From Nitrospirota bacterium (lineage in GTDB: Bacteria; Nitrospirota; Thermodesulfovibrionia; UBA6902): a stretch of 64,000 nt of DNA. This document shows, piece after piece, positions 47,002 through 56,929 of the stretch. Below the pieces are notes generated by a model. It did no database searches, was not told the DNA's origin, and worked only from the letters and a program-made list of their open reading frames with translations. Position 1 is the first letter of the stretch, and the number at the start of each line of letters is the position of its first letter. Both the position numbers and the translations under genes were made by a program. The stretch lies in the NCBI GenBank assembly GCA_016207885.1, contig JACQZE010000003.1:62001-126000 (forward strand), read 5' to 3'.

Positions 47002-47335
47002 AAATTATCTGCTATATCTTGAAGACATCTTCACTTCCGCAAGCAAAATTCTGAATTACGCAGGGGATATGCCATATGAAGGCCTCATAATAGATGCAAT
47101 GCGTCTTGAAGCGATCGTCAGGAACTTCGAGATTATTGGTGAGGCGGCAAGCAAACTACCACAAGATATAAAGGATAAATATCCGTTTATAGAATGGCGC
47201 AAAATATCTGATTTCAGAAATGTCCTTGCACATGAGTATTTTGGAATAGACTATGAAATGATGTGGGAGATCATTAAAGACAAGCTCCCGGCTCTTCTTG
47301 ACAGTATGAAAACCATCATCGAAAAAGAAAAATAA
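46994..47335 (+). CDS. hepT: HepT-like HEPN ribonuclease toxin (DUF86)
   Basis: 113 residues. It has FEIIGEAASKLP near residue 46 and the active-site motif R-x4-H-x-Y, read as RNVLAHEYFGIDY near residues 76-88. Its MntA partner would silence it by AMPylation of the Tyr. It is convergent with apbE, 11 bases away. Confidence 0.85.
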   Translation: MRRNYLLYLEDIFTSASKILNYAGDMPYEGLIIDAMRLEAIVRNFEIIGEAASKLPQDIKDKYPFIEWRKISDFRNVLAHEYFGIDYEMMWEIIKDKLPALLDSMKTIIEKEK

Positions 47336-47345
47336 CCATGCCTTC

Positions 47346-48410
47346 CTACATCCCCGGAATCTCCACCTTGCCTTTCAATCCTTTTGTTATGAAGACCTTC
47401 ATATCGGCATCAACGATTATTCCCTCAAGCCCCATTGATTCAAGAAGGGCTATTCCCTTTTGCGAGCCGAGGACAAATACGCCGGTGGATATGCCGTCAG
47501 AAATATAGCCTTGAGGCGCTATGACAGAAACACTGATAGCCTGTGATTCAGAAGGAAAGCCTGTCTTCGGGTCTATTATATGATGATAGCGCTTGCCGTC
47601 CTGTGTAAAAAACCTCTCGTAGTCGCCTGAGGTTGATACTGCCTGGTCAGTGAGATATAGAGCGGTAAGGATATCGTCATCAAATCCCCCCTCGCCCCCC
47701 TTTGTTAAAGTGGGGGACTTTTTATCAGTTTTAGGACGAGGGTTCTGCACACCTACTCTCCATGACTGGCCGTCAGGCCTCCGTCCATAACCTTTAATAT
47801 CGCCTGCTATCGCCACAAGCGCAGCCGTTATGCCTTTTGCTTTGATCACCTCTATCGCCTTATCTGCACCATAGCCCTTTGCGATGCCGCCGAGGTCAAG
47901 CTCCATGCCCGCATCTTCGAGATAGACTTCTGATGTTGCCTCATTTATCTTCACTTTTTTGTAATCAATAAGCCTTAACGCATTACTGACAGCATCTTTA
48001 TCAGGGACAAAACGCTTGGACGGGTCCTTTGAAAACCCCCAGAGCTTTATGACAGGGCCGATGGCAGGATCGAACGCTCCGGCTGTTACATCTGATATGT
48101 GTATCGCCTTCATAATGTTGTCGAGAGTGTCTTTGCTGACCTTTACAGGATTCTTTCCTGCTGCCCTGTTTATCGCGGTGAGCTCACTGTCTGGAGAATA
48201 ATAGTTTATAAGCTCGCCTATTCTCTTTATCTCGGCAAAGCCGGCATCGATCGCCTCTTCAGCCTTTTTATCAGAATCACTCACAACCGTTATCGTGACG
48301 GTCGTGAACATCTCGGTCCGGGTCTTCTTGAATACCCTCTCCTCTTTTGTGCAGCCTGTAAGAAGGAGGATAGAGAATACAACAAACATGAATGCTTTGC
48401 CTTTGTTCAC
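47346..48410 (-). CDS. apbE: FAD:protein FMN transferase (ApbE lipoprotein) with a repeat-encoded insertion
   Basis: 354 residues, lipobox LLTGC (Cys20). ApbE attaches FMN to proteins such as Rnf/Nqr subunits. Conserved [15 protein letters not shown] (near 175), [11 protein letters not shown] (near 275) and [14 protein letters not shown] (near 290) are present. Between NPRPKTDK and [11 protein letters not shown] lies an extra segment, [13 protein letters not shown], encoded by a palindromic repeat (47682-47719). It lies in a loop before the dinucleotide-binding strand, so it may be tolerated. The 4-base overlap with uvrA is unusual. Confidence 0.9.
   Translation of the reverse strand: MNKGKAFMFVVFSILLLTGCTKEERVFKKTRTEMFTTVTITVVSDSDKKAEEAIDAGFAEIKRIGELINYYSPDSELTAINRAAGKNPVKVSKDTLDNIMKAIHISDVTAGAFDPAIGPVIKLWGFSKDPSKRFVPDKDAVSNALRLIDYKKVKINEATSEVYLEDAGMELDLGGIAKGYGADKAIEVIKAKGITAALVAIAGDIKGYGRRPDGQSWRVGVQNPRPKTDKKSPTLTKGGEGGFDDDILTALYLTDQAVSTSGDYERFFTQDGKRYHHIIDPKTGFPSESQAISVSVIAPQGYISDGISTGVFVLGSQKGIALLESMGLEGIIVDADMKVFITKGLKGKVEIPGM
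47682..47719. repeat. Palindromic repeat inside apbE
   Basis: Stem CCCCCC-TTT (47695-47703), loop GTT, then AAAG-TGGGGG (47707-47716). It matches the elements at 22591 and 58007. It keeps the apbE frame open and encodes [13 protein letters not shown]. Confidence 0.75.
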
Positions 48411-50923
48411 GATGATGTCTCCTTATTAACAAAAAGTTTATCTTTCAAATAAACGCCGGTATGTGATTTAGGATTATTTGCAACCTCTTCAGGCGTTCCT
48501 TTTGCAACCACCCTGCCGCCCTCTTTACCGCCTTCAGGCCCGAGATCTATTATATGGTCTGCGCTCTTTATCACTTCAAGATTATGCTCAATCACGATCA
48601 CCGTATTGCCGGCATCCACAAGGTCTCTGAGGACTTCAAGAAGTTTATGTATGTCGACAAAATGAAGCCCTGTCGTAGGTTCATCGAGAATGTAGAGCGT
48701 CTTTCCTGTTGCCCTCCTGCTGAGTTCCTTTGAGAGCTTGATCCTCTGCGCCTCGCCGCCGGAGAGCGTTGTCGCGGACTGCCCGAGCGCGATATATCCA
48801 AGCCCGACCTTTTCTATCGTTGCCAGTTTGCTCTTTAATTGAGGTATGGCTCCGAAGAAGTCGAGCGCCTGAGACACCGTCATATCCAGCACCTCGGAAA
48901 TATTCCTGCCCTTGTACTTTATATCAAGCGTCTCTTTGTTATACCTCGCTCCCTTGCATGCTTCGCATAGAACATATACATCAGGAAGAAAGTGCATCGT
49001 CACCTTCATAAGGCCGTCGCCCTTGCATGCCTCGCACCTGCCGCCCGTGACATTGAAGCTGAACCTGTTCGGTTTGTATCCTCTGACCTTTGAGTCAATC
49101 GCCTGTGAAAAGAGGTGCCTGATAAGGGTGAAGATGCCTGTGTATGTCGCAGGGTTTGACCGCGGGCTCCTGCCTAACGGGGACTGGTCTATATTAATAA
49201 CCTTGTCTATCAGGTCTATCCCTTCTATGCTCTTGTGCATTCCCGGCCTCTCTTTGGAAGAGTAAAGCCGTTTGGCAAGCGCGTTATACAGGATATCAAG
49301 CACAAGCGTGCTCTTGCCTGAACCTGACACGCCGGTCACGCAGTTGAAGATGCCGAGAGGAAATTCAACATCTATCTTCTTCAGATTGAATTCGCTTGCG
49401 CCTTTGACCTTGATGGATTTATTGCTCTTCCTTCTCTCAGTTGGCACAGGGATAGACATCTTCCCCCTGAGATAAAGCCCGGTCAGCGATTGCTCGTTTG
49501 CGGTAATATCCTTAAGATCACCTTCTGCCACGACATATCCGCCATGAATACCGGCGCCCGGCCCCATATCAATTACATGATCCGCGCTCCGCATGGTGTC
49601 TTCATCATGTTCGACCACTATTACGGTATTGCCGAGGTCTCTTAACTTCAGCAGGCTCTGGATCAACCTGCCGCAGTCTCTTGGGTGAAGCCCGATGCTC
49701 GGCTCATCAAAGATATAGAGTACGCCCGAAAGCGAGGAGCCTATCTGAGTCGCAAGCCTTATCCTCTGTATCTCGCCGCCGGACAAGGTTAGCGCAGGCC
49801 TGTTAAGTGATATATATCCCAGCCCGACCTTGTCAAGAAAGTCGAGCCTCTCTTTTATCTCTTTGATGACCTTTGATATGATCGCCTCTTCCATATTGGT
49901 AAGCTTAAGCTTTGCCATGAAGAGGCTTATCTCACTGATCGGCTTGGAGACGAGTTCGCCGATATTCAGCCCGTTAAGTGTGACGCCAAGCGCCTCCTGC
50001 CTGAGCCTCATGCCTTTGCATTGAGGGCATATATTCAGCCTTCCGGTATCATCGTCCTCTTCCCCGGCATCCATATATCCGAGCCCCCTGCACTCCGGGC
50101 ATGCGCCGAAGGGGCTGTTAAATGAAAAGAAGCGGGGCGTGATCTCAGGATAGTTTATGCCGCATTTCGGGCATGCAAGCTTCATGCTGAAGAAGAGGTC
50201 ATTGTTATCGTCCGTGTTATTAATGATCACGACATCCTTCAGTTCGACGGCATGTGAGATGGCGGTTGATAAATGCCTCTCAATGCCGGGCTTGATTATG
50301 AGCCTGTCAATGACAATATCTATGTTGTGCCTTTTGTGCTTTCCAAGCTTCAGGTCCTTTGTAATATCAACTATCTCGCCGTCTATCCTTGCCCTTATAA
50401 AACCCATCTTCCTCGCATCGATCAGCTCCTTTTTGTGCTCCCCCTTGCGGCCTATGACAACAGGCGACAGGACCTGGATGCGCGTGCCTTTGGGCAGGGC
50501 TGCTATGGATTCGACTATCTTGGAGACACCCTGTGTTGCGATAGGGCTTCCGCACTTGTAACAGTTAAGTTGGCCGATGCGCGTATAGGCCACCTTCAGA
50601 TAATCATATATCTTTGTGATAGTCCCGACTGTGGAACGCAGGTTCTTTGCAACTGTCTTCTGCTCGACAGCTATTGACGGGGAGAGACCCTCTATGGAAT
50701 CCACATCAGGCTTCTGAAGCTGCTCAAGGAATTGTCTTGCATAAGCTGAGAGGCTCTCAACATAACGCCTCTGTCCCTCTGCATAGATGGTATCAAATGC
50801 CAGCGACGACTTTCCTGAACCGGAAGGGCCTGTGATAACGGTAAACCGGTCACGGGGAATGCTGAGGTCTATGTTTTTAAGATTATGGACCCTTGCTTTC
50901 CTGATAGTTATATTTTTCAGCAT
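48407..50923 (-). CDS. uvrA: UvrA excinuclease subunit lacking the insertion domain
   Basis: 838 residues from the ATG at 50923; an in-frame ATG at 50983 adds 20 poor residues. It recognises bulky DNA damage with UvrB. Both Walker A motifs ([24 protein letters not shown]), both LSGG signatures ([25 protein letters not shown]) and three zinc CxxC pairs are present. The UvrB-binding region (about 125-245) is intact. Between ACPEC (near 283) and CPQC only about 20 residues remain, whereas E. coli UvrA has about 110 (the insertion domain). Typical UvrA is 930-950 residues. The frame is unbroken, so it is not a frameshift. Confidence 0.9.
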   Translation of the reverse strand: MLKNITIRKARVHNLKNIDLSIPRDRFTVITGPSGSGKSSLAFDTIYAEGQRRYVESLSAYARQFLEQLQKPDVDSIEGLSPSIAVEQKTVAKNLRSTVGTITKIYDYLKVAYTRIGQLNCYKCGSPIATQGVSKIVESIAALPKGTRIQVLSPVVIGRKGEHKKELIDARKMGFIRARIDGEIVDITKDLKLGKHKRHNIDIVIDRLIIKPGIERHLSTAISHAVELKDVVIINNTDDNNDLFFSMKLACPKCGINYPEITPRFFSFNSPFGACPECRGLGYMDAGEEDDDTGRLNICPQCKGMRLRQEALGVTLNGLNIGELVSKPISEISLFMAKLKLTNMEEAIISKVIKEIKERLDFLDKVGLGYISLNRPALTLSGGEIQRIRLATQIGSSLSGVLYIFDEPSIGLHPRDCGRLIQSLLKLRDLGNTVIVVEHDEDTMRSADHVIDMGPGAGIHGGYVVAEGDLKDITANEQSLTGLYLRGKMSIPVPTERRKSNKSIKVKGASEFNLKKIDVEFPLGIFNCVTGVSGSGKSTLVLDILYNALAKRLYSSKERPGMHKSIEGIDLIDKVINIDQSPLGRSPRSNPATYTGIFTLIRHLFSQAIDSKVRGYKPNRFSFNVTGGRCEACKGDGLMKVTMHFLPDVYVLCEACKGARYNKETLDIKYKGRNISEVLDMTVSQALDFFGAIPQLKSKLATIEKVGLGYIALGQSATTLSGGEAQRIKLSKELSRRATGKTLYILDEPTTGLHFVDIHKLLEVLRDLVDAGNTVIVIEHNLEVIKSADHIIDLGPEGGKEGGRVVAKGTPEEVANNPKSHTGVYLKDKLFVNKETSS

Positions 50924-51019
50924 AATTATCGCTCTTGAGAGTGATGGATTTTTAATATAGCTCATTAATATTGCCGTAATCAAATTAAAGAAAATATAAT
51001 TAAAAAACCCTCATTTGCC

Positions 51020-51049
51020 TTGACAATAATCAAATAAAAATTATTTAAT
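51020..51049 (+). promoter_or_regulatory. metK: metK promoter
   Basis: TTGACA (51020-51025), an 18-bp spacer, then TTTAAT (51044-51049). It lies 28 bases before the start codon. The leader is too short for a SAM riboswitch. Confidence 0.6.
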
Positions 51050-51077
51050 AGGTAATCCCACTCAACTGGAGGTTTTC

Positions 51078-52238
51078 ATGAAGAAAAAGAGTCACTTATT
51101 CACATCCGAGTCCGTATCAGAGGGACATCCCGATAAAGTCGCTGATCAGATCTCAGACGCAATCCTTGACGCGATATTTGAGCAGGACCCGGCTGCCCGC
51201 GTAGCTTGCGAAACCCTTGTCAACACAGGCATGGTGATCATCTCGGGTGAGATCACTACCAAGGCATGGGTAGACATGCAGAGCGTAGTGCGCCAGACAG
51301 TAAAACGTATCGGCTACAACAGTTCGGACATGGGTTTTGACTGGGAGTCATGCGCGGTTCTGACATCCATTGACAAACAGTCCGCTGACATAGCCGTCGG
51401 AGTTGATGAGACCAATGATCATGAGCAGGGCGCCGGCGATCAGGGCATAATGTTCGGCTATGCTACAAATGAGACAGACGTCCTCATGCCTGCGCCTATA
51501 ACCTACGCGCATCGGCTTATGCGCCGCCAGTCCGAAGTCCGCAAGAACGGCACACTGCCGTGGCTGCGTCCGGATGCCAAGAGCCAGGTAACATTCCGTT
51601 ATGAGGATAATGTGCCTGTCGGCATTGACGCTGTAGTTCTCTCGACCCAGCATTCACCTGAAATAGATTACAAAACCCTTAAAGAGGCTGTTATGGATGA
51701 GATCATCCTGCCGGTCCTTCCTGCGGATTTTATCAGCACCAATACAAAATTTCATATAAACCCCACCGGCCGTTTCGTCATCGGGGGCCCGGTCGGCGAC
51801 TGCGGAGTCACAGGCCGCAAGATAATCGTTGATACTTACGGCGGCGCTGCGCGCCACGGCGGCGGAGCCTTCTCAGGCAAAGACCCTTCCAAGGTTGACC
51901 GCTCTGCAGCTTATGCAACCCGTTATGTGGCAAAAAATATCGTTGCCGCAGGCCTTGCTGACCGCTGCGAGATACAGGTCTCTTACGCTATCGGCGTTGC
52001 AGAACCAATATCCATCAGCATTGAGACCTTCGGCACAGGCAAGGTTTCTGAGGATAAACTTATAGCTCTTGTGAGAGAGCACTTTGACCTCAGGCCGCGC
52101 GGCCTCATCACGATGCTCAACCTCTTGAGGCCTATATACAGCCCGACCGCTGCTTACGGGCACTTCGGCAGGGAAGGCGAAGGCTTCACATGGGAAAAGA
52201 CAGATCTGGCAGAGACGCTTAAAAAGGAAGCAAAATAA
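51078..52238 (+). CDS. metK: S-adenosylmethionine synthetase
   Basis: 386 residues. MetK makes SAM from methionine and ATP. Diagnostic stretches: [25 protein letters not shown] at the N terminus, [12 protein letters not shown] (near 120), [16 protein letters not shown] (near 255). GGAGG lies 6 bases before the ATG. Followed by ahcY with 19 bases between, so the two form a methyl-cycle operon. Confidence 0.97.
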   Translation: MKKKSHLFTSESVSEGHPDKVADQISDAILDAIFEQDPAARVACETLVNTGMVIISGEITTKAWVDMQSVVRQTVKRIGYNSSDMGFDWESCAVLTSIDKQSADIAVGVDETNDHEQGAGDQGIMFGYATNETDVLMPAPITYAHRLMRRQSEVRKNGTLPWLRPDAKSQVTFRYEDNVPVGIDAVVLSTQHSPEIDYKTLKEAVMDEIILPVLPADFISTNTKFHINPTGRFVIGGPVGDCGVTGRKIIVDTYGGAARHGGGAFSGKDPSKVDRSAAYATRYVAKNIVAAGLADRCEIQVSYAIGVAEPISISIETFGTGKVSEDKLIALVREHFDLRPRGLITMLNLLRPIYSPTAAYGHFGREGEGFTWEKTDLAETLKKEAK

Positions 52239-52257
52239 TCTAACTAATGAGGTCATT

Positions 52258-53688
52258 ATGATAAAAGCCGCATCAAGATCCAAAGCAGCAGATTACAAAG
52301 TCGCAGACATGAGCCTCGCGGAATGGGGCAGGAAAGAGATAGAGATAGCCGAGAAAGAGATGCCCGGCCTTATGTCCATCAGGGAAAAACATTCACGCAA
52401 AAAACCTCTGAAAGGCGTCAGGATATCAGGCTCGCTTCATATGACGATCCAGACCGCTGTGCTTATCGAGACGCTTGCAGCATTGGGCGCGAACGTCAGA
52501 TGGGCAAGCTGCAATATCTTCTCAACGCAGGACCATGCCGCAGCGGCGATTGCAGCGGCTGGCATCCCGGTATTCGCGTGGAAGGGCGAAACGCTTGAAG
52601 AATACTGGTGGTGCACTGAAAAGGCTTTGAACTTCCCGGGCGGGCTCGGGCCTCAGCTTATAGTAGATGACGGAGGAGACGCGACCTTATTCATCCACCG
52701 CGGATATCAGGCGGAAGACAAAGCCTCCATCCTTGACAAGAAGACAGACAATCAAGAATTAAAGATCATTAACAACTTGCTCAAATCGATCCTTAAGCAA
52801 GACCCGAAGAGATGGCACAGGGTCGTAAAAGACTGGCACGGGGTCAGTGAAGAGACGACCACAGGCGTACACAGGCTCTACGAGATGATGAAGGACGGCA
52901 CGCTGCTCGTCCCTGCGATAAACGTGAATGACTCTGTCACAAAATCCAAATTCGACAACCTCTACGGATGCAGAGAGTCTCTTGCCGACGGCATCAAGAG
53001 AGCAACCGATGTCATGCTTGCAGGCAAGGTCTCTGTTGTCTGCGGCTACGGTGATGTAGGCAAGGGATGCGCAAAGTCGCTGAAGGAATACGGCTCAAGG
53101 GTCATTGTTACCGAGATCGACCCTATCTGCGCGCTTCAGGCAGCCATGGAAGGGTATGAGGTCGCCACTGTTGAAGATACCCTCGGCGAGGGAGACATAT
53201 ATGTTACAACTACCGGCAACGTGGACATTATAAAGATAGAGCATATGAACAAGATGAAAGACCAGGCCATCGTCTGCAACATCGGACACTTTGACAATGA
53301 GATACAGGTGAACAAGCTTAACGCGTACAAAGGCATCAAGAAGGTTAATATAAAGCCGCAGGTGGATAAGTATATCTTCCCCGAAGGGCATGCCATCTTC
53401 CTTCTTGCCGAAGGCAGGCTGGTAAACCTCGGCTGCGCTACAGGCCACCCTTCATTCGTAATGTCAAACAGCTTCACAAACCAGACACTTGCACAGATAG
53501 ACCTCTGGAAGAATAAGGATGTTTATGAAAAAAAGGTCTACCGCCTCTCCAAACAGCTTGATGAGGAAGTCGCAAGGCTCCATCTGGAGAAGATCGGCGT
53601 CAGGCTGACAAAGCTCACAAAAGAACAGGCCGCTTATATAGGCGTTTCTGTTGACGGGCCGTACAAGGCGGAGCATTACAGGTATTAA
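52258..53688 (+). CDS. ahcY: Adenosylhomocysteinase
   Basis: 476 residues. It hydrolyses S-adenosylhomocysteine to homocysteine and adenosine with bound NAD. Signatures: [17 protein letters not shown] (near 60), [17 protein letters not shown] (near 83), the Rossmann [11 protein letters not shown] (near 262) and the C-terminal YKAEHYRY. It belongs to the longer class with an insertion near residues 150-190. GAGG lies before the start. A strong terminator follows at 53752-53793. Confidence 0.97.
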   Translation: MIKAASRSKAADYKVADMSLAEWGRKEIEIAEKEMPGLMSIREKHSRKKPLKGVRISGSLHMTIQTAVLIETLAALGANVRWASCNIFSTQDHAAAAIAAAGIPVFAWKGETLEEYWWCTEKALNFPGGLGPQLIVDDGGDATLFIHRGYQAEDKASILDKKTDNQELKIINNLLKSILKQDPKRWHRVVKDWHGVSEETTTGVHRLYEMMKDGTLLVPAINVNDSVTKSKFDNLYGCRESLADGIKRATDVMLAGKVSVVCGYGDVGKGCAKSLKEYGSRVIVTEIDPICALQAAMEGYEVATVEDTLGEGDIYVTTTGNVDIIKIEHMNKMKDQAIVCNIGHFDNEIQVNKLNAYKGIKKVNIKPQVDKYIFPEGHAIFLLAEGRLVNLGCATGHPSFVMSNSFTNQTLAQIDLWKNKDVYEKKVYRLSKQLDEEVARLHLEKIGVRLTKLTKEQAAYIGVSVDGPYKAEHYRY

Positions 53689-53694
53689 TTTTTC

Positions 53695-53736
53695 TGTCAT
53701 TCCCGTTATGTGTTAGGCGGAAATCCAGTCTTTTTT
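53695..53736. repeat. Interspersed TGTCATTCCCG...AATCCAG element
   Basis: TGTCATTCCCG at 53695-53705 and AATCCAGTC before a T run resemble a common bacterial palindrome; a reverse-oriented relative lies at 57975-58002. Located just after the ahcY stop. Confidence 0.45.
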
Positions 53737-53751
53737 ATGATGACAATCTGC

Positions 53752-53793
53752 ATAGAGGTTCTCAGATACTTTTGAGAACCTCTATTGTTTTTT
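53752..53793 (+). terminator. ahcY terminator overlapping the convergent gene
   Basis: A 13-bp perfect stem ATAGAGGTTCTCA/TGAGAACCTCTAT with an 8-base loop is followed by TGTTTTTT on the plus strand. Bases 53762 onward also encode the last codons of the minus-strand hydrolase. Confidence 0.8.
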
Positions 53794-54730
53794 GGATGAC
53801 TTCTTTGTCCCACATTATTGATACATGGTTCGCAGGCACGTCATAGTGACTTGAACTCCACGGCATCACCGAACTCTCCGCTGATACAAGAGCGTCACCC
53901 TTGCCCGGTGTAAGCTCATCAAGTTTGAGAGAAGACGGCAGCAGTTTCATAAGCGAATCAGGTATCTCTATCAGAGGCTTAGGATATATCTCGCTTTCAT
54001 TCTTCTTCCACTGATAAACGGTCAGAAGCCTCGGTTCTGTCCCGCCGAAAGAAAGATATTTGATATTTTTATTGCTGGAATCTTTCAGGCCCTTAATAAA
54101 ATCAGAGCCCGGCATCAGCTCCTTCAGCGCCTCCCCAAGGAGAAAATCAGTTGTCCGGCCGATGGTCTCAATAACCGTGCCTTGTTCTTCCTTCGGCAGG
54201 ATCTTCTTCAGCACAGCTGCCAAAGGCGAGAGATATCCGGCTATCTTTGAGATGGAACTGCCTGAATGAGGCGATGCGATCGTTATCAGTGCCTTTATCG
54301 CGGGATGCCTATCTTCCATGAACTTCCTTGCGATAAGTCCACCCCTGCTGTGGCCTATCAATGCAACAGGGCTTCCGGGGAAAAGCTCTTCAGCCTTTGC
54401 AACGATATGCTTAAGCTCTACAACTGCGGCATCTACATGGCCGACCGGCCTCTTCTGGCTCCACGTTATGAGGTTGTATCCTTCATCCCTGAGTACAGAC
54501 CAGATGTTCTCTATCTTATCGGGGAAATCGCCTATGGTGATATTATTTTTTTCTGTTGAAATGCGTGGAATGGGCGTCTCTGCTGCGAGTATTTTCAGCC
54601 GGAAGTTATTTGCAAGAAGCTTTGTGTGGAGAGGGTCTGTCCATATGCCCTTGTCCACTCCGAGGCCATGGATCAGGACAGCGACAGGTTTATCAGCGCC
54701 GCCCTTATGAATGGTTTCATTTAAATTCAC
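53762..54730 (-). CDS. Alpha/beta hydrolase (lipase/esterase-like)
   Basis: 322 residues. N-terminal VLIHGLGVDKGIW gives the oxyanion hole of the alpha/beta hydrolase fold, and ALIGHSRGGLIARKF (near 125) contains the nucleophile Ser. A late His in DVPANHVSIMWD (near 300) and an Asp near GKGDALVS are likely triad members. No signal peptide is seen, so it is probably cytoplasmic. Its last codons lie inside the ahcY terminator. Substrate unknown. Confidence 0.75.
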   Translation of the reverse strand: MNLNETIHKGGADKPVAVLIHGLGVDKGIWTDPLHTKLLANNFRLKILAAETPIPRISTEKNNITIGDFPDKIENIWSVLRDEGYNLITWSQKRPVGHVDAAVVELKHIVAKAEELFPGSPVALIGHSRGGLIARKFMEDRHPAIKALITIASPHSGSSISKIAGYLSPLAAVLKKILPKEEQGTVIETIGRTTDFLLGEALKELMPGSDFIKGLKDSSNKNIKYLSFGGTEPRLLTVYQWKKNESEIYPKPLIEIPDSLMKLLPSSLKLDELTPGKGDALVSAESSVMPWSSSHYDVPANHVSIMWDKEVIQKTIEVLKSI

Positions 54731-54739
54731 ATTGACCTG

Positions 54740-55180
54740 CTACGGCTTAAATACCTCTATCTTTTCAATGCCCCCGTCACTCTTCAGAAATATGACCTCT
54801 TTTATCTGGGCGTTCCTTATCATGCGGTCGCAAAGCTTGCACGGCTTGCCGTTGGCAAAACTCTTGTCATCTTCAAAACCTGCGATATAGATGACAGCGC
54901 CTTTCATCCTCTCAGGCGGCGCGTTGATGATCGCGTTCTGTTCGGCATGCACAGCCTCGCAAAGCTCATACCTCTCGCCTGAAGGGATGTTCTGTTCCTT
55001 TCTGATGCACGTTTGAAGGTCTATGCAGTTATCTATGCCGCGCGGGGCGCCGTTATATCCTGTGCTTATCAGCACCCTGTCTTTCACAATGACCGCGCCA
55101 TACTTTCTGCGCATGCAGGTGGACCTTGAAGATACGACCTTTGCTATCTCTATAAAATAATCATCCCATTCAGGGCGCAT
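54740..55180 (-). CDS. dCMP deaminase-like (ComEB family)
   Basis: 146 residues. Zinc ligands: His in EAVHAEQNAI (near 78) with Glu as proton shuttle, Cys in GKPCKLC (near 110-115). It converts dCMP to dUMP for thymidylate synthesis, or acts on a related nucleotide. It follows DUF3467 after 59 bases and precedes the hydrolase. Confidence 0.9.
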   Translation of the reverse strand: MRPEWDDYFIEIAKVVSSRSTCMRRKYGAVIVKDRVLISTGYNGAPRGIDNCIDLQTCIRKEQNIPSGERYELCEAVHAEQNAIINAPPERMKGAVIYIAGFEDDKSFANGKPCKLCDRMIRNAQIKEVIFLKSDGGIEKIEVFKP

Positions 55181-55239
55181 GTTATATTCCTTTAATTGCT
55201 GATTCAGCGGTCATTAATTATAGCAGAAACGAAGCGGCG

Positions 55240-55530
55240 CTAAGCATTAAAACCTATCGGCCCTTTCCCCTTGAGTATATCCGCTTCCACGATCGTGCCA
55301 AATTGAGCCTCATATCTCCTGACATTATCCTGAAGCGCGGCAATTATGCGCTTTGCATGTCCCGGGCTTGTGATGACTCTCGCGTTGACCGTGCCGACAG
55401 GCGGTGTTATCAGAGAGAAGTCCATTATAAATTCATCCTTCGTATGTGTGACCGTCATACTGTTCGCATATACCCCTGCCTGAATGTGAGGCGGGATGTT
55501 GATAGTTATCTCATTTGGTTTGTTCGCCAT
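55240..55530 (-). CDS. DUF3467 protein
   Basis: 96 residues. NEITINIPPHIQAGVYANSM...HTKDEFIMDFSLI and RVITSPGHAKRIIAALQDNV match the DUF3467 family, small cytoplasmic proteins of unknown role. A GGAGG site lies upstream. It is 12 bases downstream of the restriction endonuclease gene and may be cotranscribed with it. Confidence 0.85.
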   Translation of the reverse strand: MANKPNEITINIPPHIQAGVYANSMTVTHTKDEFIMDFSLITPPVGTVNARVITSPGHAKRIIAALQDNVRRYEAQFGTIVEADILKGKGPIGFNA

Positions 55531-55542
55531 TGTGTGCCTCCT

Positions 55543-56169
55543 TTATTTCTGTAATTTTCCGATTTCCTTTTTAATTTCTTCAATTACTTCAACATTATAT
55601 ATCTTCTTATTTTTGCCCGCCTTGACAGAGTAGATAAAAAAGACTTGCCCGCCAAACTTCTTTCTGAACTTTTCGTGACTAACTTCATGCATCTTAATCC
55701 ATTGATATTGGTTCAATGCCTGACCGGAAGATATCGGCTTGATTTGAAGACCTATATACTTATCATTTACTTGAATTGAAAAATCAACATGATAAGCTCT
55801 GTCCCATTCATCAGGGGCAGGATTAATTTTAACGCCGATGATGGATTCAAGCTGTCCATATACCGTGTCAATCTCAGATTTATATCCTTCATAAGTTCTA
55901 TTTAACACAAGATTGTATGCATAGTCGATGCATTCTTCTTCCTCAATTGATTCTAATTCGCTTTGAACAACTTCAGACAATTTCACATAAAGTCTTTGCC
56001 CTAAATCCCTGATGTATTCTCTTGTTATTTTTGCACCGTCCTTCTTTTTCTGTCTCGCGGTATTAAAGTAAAAACTTTCCCACTCTTCAAATGAGTTGCA
56101 GATACGCTTACAAATTAATTCGGAAATTGGACACATATACCGCATCTTATTTGTTTCGCAACAAAGCAT
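55543..56169 (-). CDS. MjaI-like type II restriction endonuclease
   Basis: 208 residues. It resembles the MjaI family (PF09568): an SFEEWESFYF segment near the N terminus, LYVKLSEVVQSEL near 66 and the core DF...YIGLQIKPIS near residues 128-142, a PD-(D/E)xK variant with Asp and QIK. MjaI cuts CTAG, but the specificity here is not certain. It is the third gene of the R-M operon, 25 bases after the PmeII-like gene. Confidence 0.75.
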   Translation of the reverse strand: MLCCETNKMRYMCPISELICKRICNSFEEWESFYFNTARQKKKDGAKITREYIRDLGQRLYVKLSEVVQSELESIEEEECIDYAYNLVLNRTYEGYKSEIDTVYGQLESIIGVKINPAPDEWDRAYHVDFSIQVNDKYIGLQIKPISSGQALNQYQWIKMHEVSHEKFRKKFGGQVFFIYSVKAGKNKKIYNVEVIEEIKKEIGKLQK

Positions 56170-56194
56170 AAAAGATATCTCCAGATATTTGAAT

Positions 56195-56929
56195 TTAAGA
56201 ACTCTTCCCAGAATTGTATATCACTAACTTCTTCCAATCTATTTTACCGTCTATGCAAAATTCATTCATGAAATCCATGGTAAACCTATTAATGATTTGT
56301 GCATAGGCAACCATAAACTCCTCATTGCGTTCTTTTGCCTTATGCCCGAGAGGCTCAATAATATCTGTAAACAAATATTCTTTTCCGGAAATGAGTTCCC
56401 AAAACCTTTGTCCACAATATTTGAAATAATCACCTTTGTCAGGTTTATTATCACGACCGTAACAGCAACCATTAATTGCCTGAACATGTATCTTTGAATT
56501 ACTTGTTCTAAGAATCCTTTTGGCTTTTCTAAAATTGTCTTTCATTTTTATTACTTGTTGACTGTTCCCCCAGTTCGGCCCTGATTTAATTGCGACAATA
56601 TTATGGATATTATCATTGACGAATTCTAAATCAATCCCTTCTGCAGAAGACTTATTGCCTCCATACACTTTCCCACAAATGAAGATTGCGAGTCCTTCCA
56701 AAAAGTCACCAAAGATTGTTTCTTCCTGAGAAGAAAGATGTGCATCAAGAAGTGGTTTAACTAAGTCTTGAGCCGTATGAATATTTTTTGCCTTAAATAG
56801 ATAAGGATTCTTCTTTTTCAGGATTGTTGTCAATTTCAACCCTTCAAGATTCTGCAACCTCTTCGCATGAAAGGTGTTTATATTTTTCTCAATGAATGCA
56901 ATTACATCTTTATTTTCGATTTTTCCCAT
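56195..56929 (-). CDS. PmeII-like type II restriction endonuclease
   Basis: 244 residues. It resembles the PmeII-type nuclease family: FHAKRLQNLEGLKL near 20, KKKNPYLFKAKNIHTAQDLVKPLLDAHLSSQEE near 38-70, and the catalytic core IDLEF...NIVAIKSGPNWGN (PD-(D/E)xK variant). The 20-base overlap with the methyltransferase gene and 25-base gap to the MjaI-like gene place it in one R-M operon. Recognition sequence unknown. Confidence 0.75.
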   Translation of the reverse strand: MGKIENKDVIAFIEKNINTFHAKRLQNLEGLKLTTILKKKNPYLFKAKNIHTAQDLVKPLLDAHLSSQEETIFGDFLEGLAIFICGKVYGGNKSSAEGIDLEFVNDNIHNIVAIKSGPNWGNSQQVIKMKDNFRKAKRILRTSNSKIHVQAINGCCYGRDNKPDKGDYFKYCGQRFWELISGKEYLFTDIIEPLGHKAKERNEEFMVAYAQIINRFTMDFMNEFCIDGKIDWKKLVIYNSGKSS

